Shown here: positions 59,107 through 64,000 of the stretch, piece after piece | Numbering within the stretch: position 1 is the stretch's first letter | Layout of the letters: each line of letters begins with the position of its first letter | From: Blastococcus carthaginiensis | Lineage (GTDB): Bacteria; Actinomycetota; Actinomycetes; Mycobacteriales; Geodermatophilaceae | Length of the DNA: 64,000 nucleotides | Reading direction: 5' to 3' | Assembly (NCBI RefSeq): GCF_030731085.1 | Contig: NZ_JASNFN010000001.1 | Location: forward strand, 496,001 to 560,000 | Notes under the pieces: model-generated | What the model was told of the DNA's origin: nothing | The model's input: the letters and a program-made list of their open reading frames with translations, nothing else | Database searches by the model: none | Position numbers and translations under genes: made by a program

Positions 59107-60000
59107 TCAGGCGACGGCGGCGACCGGAGTGGACCTCGTGCCGGGTTCGCGGACGCCGGCGAGGGTGGCCGCCACCTCGTCGAGCACCCCGCGGTGCATG
59201 GGCAGCGACATGTGCCCGACGCCGCGGAAGAGCACGTTGCGCGCACGGAGGTCGGGGTGGTCGCACCGGCCCGAGCGGGTGGGGAGCACCATCTGGTCGA
59301 GATCGCTGTACAGGGCGGTGATGCGGGTCCGGCAGCCCGGCGCGGGCTCCTCCAGTTCCGCCAGCACCGGCGACCCGGGGCGCAGCTGGCGGATGAGCGG
59401 CGTGGGCCCGATGCGGGCGAGGAGCGAACCCCGGTGCGGGGTGCCGAGGGTCACCAGCGTGTCGATCCGGCGGTCACCGCCCTGCCGCTGCACGTGGTAG
59501 CGCGCGATCAGCCCGCCGAGGCTGTGCCCGACGACGTGCACGCGATCGTGGCCGGTCTGCTCGCAGATCCGCTCGATGTGCTCCCCCAGGTCGGCGGCGC
59601 CGCGGGCGACGTCGGCGAGCAGCGGGCTGTAGTTCCAGGAGCAGACGGCGGCGAACCCGCGCCGGCGCAGGCTCCGCCGCATGACCGCGAAGACCGAGCG
59701 GTTGTCGACGAGCCCGTGCACCAGCAGCACGGGGGTGCGCGCCGCCAGCGGGTCGACGGCGAAGAGTGCCCGGGCCACCGGTGGCTGCTCGCCGGCGCGC
59801 TTGCCGGGGTCGGGGCGCAGCTGCTCCATGCGCGCACCCAGCGGGTACATGAGGACGTGCGCCCCGAGCCAGGCGAGCTCGGTCAGGCCACCGGTGAGCG
59901 CGGTCGGCGAACAGAGCGCGCGCAGGCCGCCTGGCGCGACCTCGGCATCGGCGGTCGTGTGCCACCCTGGAGCAGAGTCGAGCTCGCTCGATCGGCGCAT
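59107..60000 (-). CDS. Alpha/beta hydrolase, triacylglycerol-lipase/esterase-like
   Basis: A 297-residue hydrolase with PVLLVHGLVDNRSVFAVM (oxyanion motif HG), nucleophile elbow VVGHSLGGLIARYHVQ, LVTLGTPHRGS (typical of lipases), an Asp in ITALYSDLDQMV and a late His in GVGHMSLPMHRG. It resembles cytoplasmic or membrane-associated lipases such as Bacillus LipA-like and PGAP1-like esterases. No signal peptide. Divergent from the membrane protein gene. Confidence 0.85.
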   Translation of the reverse strand: MRRSSELDSAPGWHTTADAEVAPGGLRALCSPTALTGGLTELAWLGAHVLMYPLGARMEQLRPDPGKRAGEQPPVARALFAVDPLAARTPVLLVHGLVDNRSVFAVMRRSLRRRGFAAVCSWNYSPLLADVARGAADLGEHIERICEQTGHDRVHVVGHSLGGLIARYHVQRQGGDRRIDTLVTLGTPHRGSLLARIGPTPLIRQLRPGSPVLAELEEPAPGCRTRITALYSDLDQMVLPTRSGRCDHPDLRARNVLFRGVGHMSLPMHRGVLDEVAATLAGVREPGTRSTPVAAVA

Positions 60001-60185
60001 GGCCGTTCTCCCCGTCTGGAGCCGTCCAGCGGGACCGCGGGTTCGGGTCGTTCCGCCGGTGCATTTGCTCCGGTGTGTGCTCCGTTCACCCGACGGTAAA
60101 GCCCCGGTGTGTCGGGCGTCACACGATCGTCATCGTCGGTCGTCGATCGAGTCCTGTTCGTGACCACGCTGCCCAAGGGGGAACC

Positions 60186-61205
60186 GTGTCCACCCGCGAC
60201 GACCGCGCCCGTACCGTCCGCACCGGGTCGACCGCGCGCAGAGGGGCCGGCGCGTCGGCGCCCGACGCCTCGGCGGCGGGCGCGGGGGACCGGGTCGTCA
60301 TCGGCACCGTGCCCCCCGCGGTGCGGCTCTGCGGCCTGCTGCTCGTGCTCGCCGGGCTGGCCGGCGTGCTCGCGGCCGTTCCCACCTACCTGGTGGTCGG
60401 CGGGGAGGAGCTGCGCCAGGTGCGCGGCGTCGGCGGGGCGCTCGCGACCCTGCTCGGACCCGCGGTCCACCTGGCGGTCGGTGCGACGCTGCTGCGCCTG
60501 GCCGTGCCGAAGTTCGGCCTGGCCTATGCCGCCGTGGCCGGGGCGCTGGCCGTCGGCGAGCTGCTCATCGAGCTCTACCGGGGCAGCAGCTCGACCGCGC
60601 GGCCGGGGGTGGAGGTGCTCGCCGGTGAGCGGGTGCTGACCAGCAGCGTGCAGCTCGGGGCAGGCTGGGTGCTCGGGGTCGTCGCCCTGGTGCTCACCGT
60701 GCTGGCCGGCGTCGTCGGCGCGGCGGCGTGGGGGCGGACGGTGATGGAGGACCGCGGCCCCCTGGACCCGATCCGCTCGGTGCTGGCCGGCGCCGCGGTG
60801 CTGCTCGGGGTGGTCGCCGTCCTCAGCCTCGCGCTGCCGGCCGCCGACGTCCCCGAGCAGCTGCGCATCGACCCCGCCACCGGCATGCGCGTCGTCGTCA
60901 TGCAGGAGGGGCCGCAGGCGCTGCTCGAGCGGCCGGGGCTCGCCCTGCTCGGCGGGCTGCTGCTGGCCGGCACCCTCCTGCTCTGCGCCGTCCTCGCGCC
61001 GTCGCTGCGCCCACGGCTGGCAGCGGTCGGCGGGCTGCTCGCCGTCGCCGTCACAGTGCTCCGCGCGGGGCTGGCGGGGGTGCGGGACGCCGCCTCGTCC
61101 GACGAGCTGGTCTGGACCGTCCCGGGTGCCGGCCTGGTCCTCGCGGGCCTCGGGCTGCTGGGCCTGACGGCCGTCGCCTGGCGGGTGCGTCGCACCGCGG
61201 CGTGA
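60186..61205 (+). CDS. Polytopic membrane protein of unknown function
   Basis: A 339-residue protein with a 40-residue Arg/Ala/Gly-rich cytoplasmic N-terminus and about eight hydrophobic helices in pairs, separated by short loops and one extracytoplasmic segment with LPAADVPEQLRIDPATGMRVVVMQEG. No family motif is visible. GTG start at 60186 after AAGGGGGAACC. Confidence 0.65.
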   Translation: MSTRDDRARTVRTGSTARRGAGASAPDASAAGAGDRVVIGTVPPAVRLCGLLLVLAGLAGVLAAVPTYLVVGGEELRQVRGVGGALATLLGPAVHLAVGATLLRLAVPKFGLAYAAVAGALAVGELLIELYRGSSSTARPGVEVLAGERVLTSSVQLGAGWVLGVVALVLTVLAGVVGAAAWGRTVMEDRGPLDPIRSVLAGAAVLLGVVAVLSLALPAADVPEQLRIDPATGMRVVVMQEGPQALLERPGLALLGGLLLAGTLLLCAVLAPSLRPRLAAVGGLLAVAVTVLRAGLAGVRDAASSDELVWTVPGAGLVLAGLGLLGLTAVAWRVRRTAA

Positions 61206-61247
61206 CCCGCGCCACTCCCGAGGGTCGTCGGCCCTAAGCTGCCAGCC

Positions 61248-61658
61248 GTGGTGGACGAACGCATCCGGGTGGTCATCGCCAAGCCGGGACTCGACGGGCA
61301 CGACCGCGGCGCGAAGGTGGTCGCGCGTGCGCTGCGCGACGCCGGGATGGAGGTGGTCTACACCGGCCTGCACCAGACGCCGGAGCAGATCGTCGAGACG
61401 GTGGTGCAGGAGGACGCCGACGCCGTCGGGCTCTCGGTCCTCTCCGGCGCGCACATGACGCTCTTCGCCCGGCTCACCGAGCTGCTGCGGGAGCGCGGCG
61501 TCGACGACGTCGTCGTCTTCGGTGGCGGGATCATCCCGGAGGAGGACGTCCCCGAGCTCCGGCGCATCGGCGTCACCGGCATCTTCACCCCCGGTGCCAC
61601 CACCACCGAGATCGTCGAGTGGGTGCGCGAGCACGTGGGCGAGCCCGCCGGCACCTGA
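61248..61658 (+). CDS. Stand-alone cobalamin (B12)-binding domain protein
   Basis: A 136-residue protein with the B12 motif GLDGHDRGAKVVARALRDAG (DxHxxG), the SVLSGAH segment and VFGGGIIPEEDV. It corresponds to the C-terminal B12 domain of acyl-CoA mutases such as methylmalonyl- or isobutyryl-CoA mutase small subunit, without the catalytic subunit alongside. GTG 61248 with TAAGCT 7 nt upstream suggests a leaderless mRNA; the next codon is also GTG. Confidence 0.88.
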   Translation: MVDERIRVVIAKPGLDGHDRGAKVVARALRDAGMEVVYTGLHQTPEQIVETVVQEDADAVGLSVLSGAHMTLFARLTELLRERGVDDVVVFGGGIIPEEDVPELRRIGVTGIFTPGATTTEIVEWVREHVGEPAGT

Positions 61659-61801
61659 GCCGGCAGGTCCCTTCCCGGCCCCTGAGCGGGGCGTTCCCTG
61701 CTGCGGACGGGTGAGGTGCCGTGTGACGCACCCCACGCCCCGACCCCGTCGGGAACGCCCGGGGCAGCGGTCCGGTTCGGGGCGGTCTACGGTGCCTGTT
61801 C

Positions 61802-62965
61802 GTGGATCTCTTCGAGTACCAGGCCCGTGACCTGTTGGCCTCGCACGGTGTCCCCGTGCTCCCCGGCGGCGTCGCCGAGACGCCCGAGCAGGCGGAGGCG
61901 ATCGCCCGCGAGATCGGGCAGACCGTCGTCGTCAAGGCCCAGGTGAAGACCGGCGGCCGCGGCAAGGCGGGCGGTGTGAAGCTCGCCGACAACCCCGACG
62001 ACGCCAAGGCGCGCGCCCAGGACATCCTCGGGCTGGACATCAAGGGCCACATCACGCAGCGCGTGATGGTCGCCCAGGCCAGCGACATCGCCGAGGAGTA
62101 CTACTTCTCCTACCTGCTGGACCGCTCCAACCGCACCTTCCTGGCCATGGCCAGCGTCGAGGGCGGCGTGGAGATCGAGCAGCTCGCCGTCGAGCGCCCC
62201 GAGGCGCTGGCCCGCATCCCGATCGACGCCAGCGTCGGCGTGGACACGGCGAAGGCCGCCGAGATCGTGGACGCCGCCGGGTTCGCCCCCGAGGTCCGCG
62301 ACCAGGTCATCGCCATCGCCGTCCAGCTCTGGGACGTCTTCGCCAAGGAGGACGCCACCCTGGTCGAGGTCAACCCGCTGGCCAAGGCCCCGGACGGCAC
62401 CGTCCTGGCCCTCGACGCCAAGGTGACCCTCGACGAGAACGCCGGTTTCCGGCACGCCGAGCACACCGCGCTCGAGGACGCCGCCGCGGCCGACCCGCTC
62501 GAGGCCCGCGCCAAGGAGAAGGACCTCAACTACGTCAAGCTCGAGGGCGAGGTCGGGATCATCGGCAACGGTGCCGGCCTGGTCATGAGCACCCTGGACG
62601 TCGTCGCCTACGCCGGCGAGGAGTTCGGTGGGGTCAAGCCCGCCAACTTCCTCGACATCGGCGGCGGCGCCTCGGCCGAGGTGATGGCCAACGGCCTGGA
62701 GATCATCCTCTCCGACCCCGCCGTCAAGAGCGTGTTCGTCAACGTCTTCGGGGGCATCACGGCCTGCGACGCCGTGGCGAACGGCATCGTCTCCGCGCTG
62801 AGCATCCTCGGTGACGAGGCCACCAAGCCGCTCGTCGTCCGCCTCGACGGCAACAACGTCGAGGAGGGCCGGCGGATCCTCGCCGAGGCCAACCACCCGC
62901 TGGTCACCCTGGTCGACACGATGGACGGCGCCGCGCGCCGGGCCGCCGAGCTCGCCGCCGCCTGA
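61802..62965 (+). CDS. sucC: Succinyl-CoA synthetase (ADP-forming) beta subunit
   Basis: TCA-cycle enzyme subunit binding nucleotide and CoA-side partners. The 387-residue product has the ATP-grasp start VDLFEYQARDLLASHGVPVLPGG, KAQVKTGGRGKAGGVKLA, EVNPLA and NFLDIGGGASAEVM. GTG 61802; TACGGT lies about 8 nt before it, so the transcript may be leaderless. sucD follows after 25 nt. Confidence 0.96.
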   Translation: MDLFEYQARDLLASHGVPVLPGGVAETPEQAEAIAREIGQTVVVKAQVKTGGRGKAGGVKLADNPDDAKARAQDILGLDIKGHITQRVMVAQASDIAEEYYFSYLLDRSNRTFLAMASVEGGVEIEQLAVERPEALARIPIDASVGVDTAKAAEIVDAAGFAPEVRDQVIAIAVQLWDVFAKEDATLVEVNPLAKAPDGTVLALDAKVTLDENAGFRHAEHTALEDAAAADPLEARAKEKDLNYVKLEGEVGIIGNGAGLVMSTLDVVAYAGEEFGGVKPANFLDIGGGASAEVMANGLEIILSDPAVKSVFVNVFGGITACDAVANGIVSALSILGDEATKPLVVRLDGNNVEEGRRILAEANHPLVTLVDTMDGAARRAAELAAA

Positions 62966-62990
62966 ACGCCCCGCAGACAGGACTGAAGAG

Positions 62991-63866
62991 ATGTCGATCT
63001 TCCTCAACGAGAACAGCAAGGTCATCGTCCAGGGCATGACCGGCTCCGAGGGCATGAAGCACACGCAGCGCATGCTCGCCTCGGGCACCGCGATCGTCGG
63101 TGGCGTCAACCCGCGCAAGGCCGGCCAGTCCGTCGACTTCGACGGCACGAGCGTGCCGGTGTTCGGCGGCGTCGCCGAGGCCATGAAGGAGACCGGCGCC
63201 GACGTCAGCGTCATCTTCGTGCCGCCGCCGTTCGCCAAGGCCGCCGTCATCGAGGCCGTGGACGCCCAGATCGGGCTCGCCGTGGTCATCACCGAAGGCA
63301 TCCCGGTGCACGACTCGACCTACTTCTGGGCGCACGCCCAGGGTGGCTCGACCCGGATCATCGGCCCCAACTGCCCCGGCCTGATCAGCCCCGGGCGCAG
63401 CAACGCCGGCATCATCCCGGCCAACATCACCAAGCAGGGCAAGATCGGCCTGGTGTCGAAGTCGGGCACGCTGACCTACCAGATGATGTACGAGCTGCGG
63501 GACATCGGCTTCTCCACGGCGATCGGCATCGGTGGCGACCCGGTCATCGGCACCACGCACATCGACGCGCTCCAGGCGTTCCAGGAGGACCCGGAGACCG
63601 AGGCCATCGTGATGATCGGCGAGATCGGTGGCGACGCCGAGGAGCGGGCCGCCGACTTCGTCAAGGCCAACGTCAGCAAGCCGGTCGTCGGCTACGTCGC
63701 CGGCTTCACCGCGCCCGAGGGCAAGACGATGGGCCACGCCGGCGCCATCGTCTCCGGCTCGGCCGGCACCGCCCAGGCGAAGAAGGAGGCCCTCGAGGCC
63801 GCCGGCGTGCGCGTGGGCAAGACGCCGTCGGAGACGGCGCAGCTCATGCGCGAGATCGTCGGCTAG
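62991..63866 (+). CDS. sucD: Succinyl-CoA synthetase (ADP-forming) alpha subunit
   Basis: Carries the phosphohistidine of the TCA-cycle enzyme. The 291-residue product has a CoA-binding Rossmann domain (VIVQGMTGSEGMKHTQRM), GPNCPGLISPG, the SKSGTLTY loop and the active-site His in APEGKTMGHAGAI. ATG 62991 follows GAAGAG. It forms an operon with sucC and is followed by a perfect hairpin. Confidence 0.96.
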   Translation: MSIFLNENSKVIVQGMTGSEGMKHTQRMLASGTAIVGGVNPRKAGQSVDFDGTSVPVFGGVAEAMKETGADVSVIFVPPPFAKAAVIEAVDAQIGLAVVITEGIPVHDSTYFWAHAQGGSTRIIGPNCPGLISPGRSNAGIIPANITKQGKIGLVSKSGTLTYQMMYELRDIGFSTAIGIGGDPVIGTTHIDALQAFQEDPETEAIVMIGEIGGDAEERAADFVKANVSKPVVGYVAGFTAPEGKTMGHAGAIVSGSAGTAQAKKEALEAAGVRVGKTPSETAQLMREIVG

Positions 63867-63889
63867 CGGGTTCCGCACCCCTGACCGCC

Positions 63890-63926
63890 CGCTGCCCGGT
63901 GACCGTCCTGGTCACCGGGCAGCGGT
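63890..63926 (+). terminator. Terminator after sucCD
   Basis: CCGCTGCCCGGTGACC (63890-63905) pairs perfectly with 63911-63926 over 16 bp with a 5-nt loop, 24 nt after the sucD stop. The remaining 74 nt of the window show nothing recognisable. Confidence 0.85.
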
Positions 63927-64000
63927 GCGTCCGGGCCGTGGGGCGGCGTTGCGCGCGCCGCGTCCCGACCGCCACGATCGATGCGCACCCGTTCCGTCCG

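Overview
The window is a 64 kb piece of a high-GC actinobacterial chromosome. The evidence is very high G+C with GTG starts in about half the genes, WhiB and BldM regulators, a His-rich GroEL tail, PadR and ECF41 regulation, and the order infA-rpmJ-rpsM-rpsK-rpsD-rpoA-rplQ-truA. The overall style fits the Geodermatophilaceae (Blastococcus, Geodermatophilus, Modestobacter), but that placement is an inference. Almost all genes look vertically inherited; the clearest exception is a TnpB element at about 47.9-49.5 kb.

Layout. 0-11 kb: end of the spc operon (rpsH to rplO), a strong terminator, then secY-adk-map, then infA to rplQ with rpoA, an acidic ORF and truA. 11-17 kb: molybdenum-cofactor genes (mobA and fdhD divergent; moeA-moaC-mog as one minus-strand operon) around a PadR/membrane-protein pair. 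17-23 kb: a PfkB kinase, beta-carbonic anhydrase, rplM-rpsI, glmM-glmS. 23-32 kb: acpS-nnr-alr-hydrolase, a uracil-DNA glycosylase, and the t6A/acetyltransferase cluster tsaE-GNAT-GNAT-tsaB-rimI-tsaD. 32-42 kb: a THUMP-like methyltransferase, then groES-groEL (CIRCE), whiD-like, bldM-like, a DUF5319-like gene, guaB, guaB3 and guaA, an order that I recall also from Streptomyces. 42-51 kb: a membrane protein, a CaCA exchanger, a PspC/LiaF-like envelope-stress module (two membrane proteins divergent from a PspC-type kinase and a LuxR regulator), the TnpB element and an AtoE-type transporter. 51-64 kb: a serine hydrolase, a PIG-L deacetylase, an ECF41 sigma/COE pair, chorismate mutase with a Phe/Tyr leader peptide, pcrA, an M23 peptidase, a lipase, a B12-binding protein and sucCD.

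Co-ordination. Housekeeping operons are tightly packed, with many GTGA or ATGA overlaps that imply translational coupling. Several genes sit 6-9 nt downstream of a -10 box and probably make leaderless mRNAs. Operon ends carry long perfect hairpins, several of which belong to repeated families with covarying stems.

The strongest non-coding finding is a leaderless 20-codon ORF with consecutive Phe-Phe-Tyr codons followed by a terminator ahead of the chorismate mutase gene. The most unusual protein is a TnpB whose canonical RuvC-II glutamate is replaced by glycine, with a candidate replacement glutamate 46 residues further on. Its reading frame also runs through the presumed omega-RNA region to a stop in the flanking gene. 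No tRNA, rRNA or CRISPR was seen.
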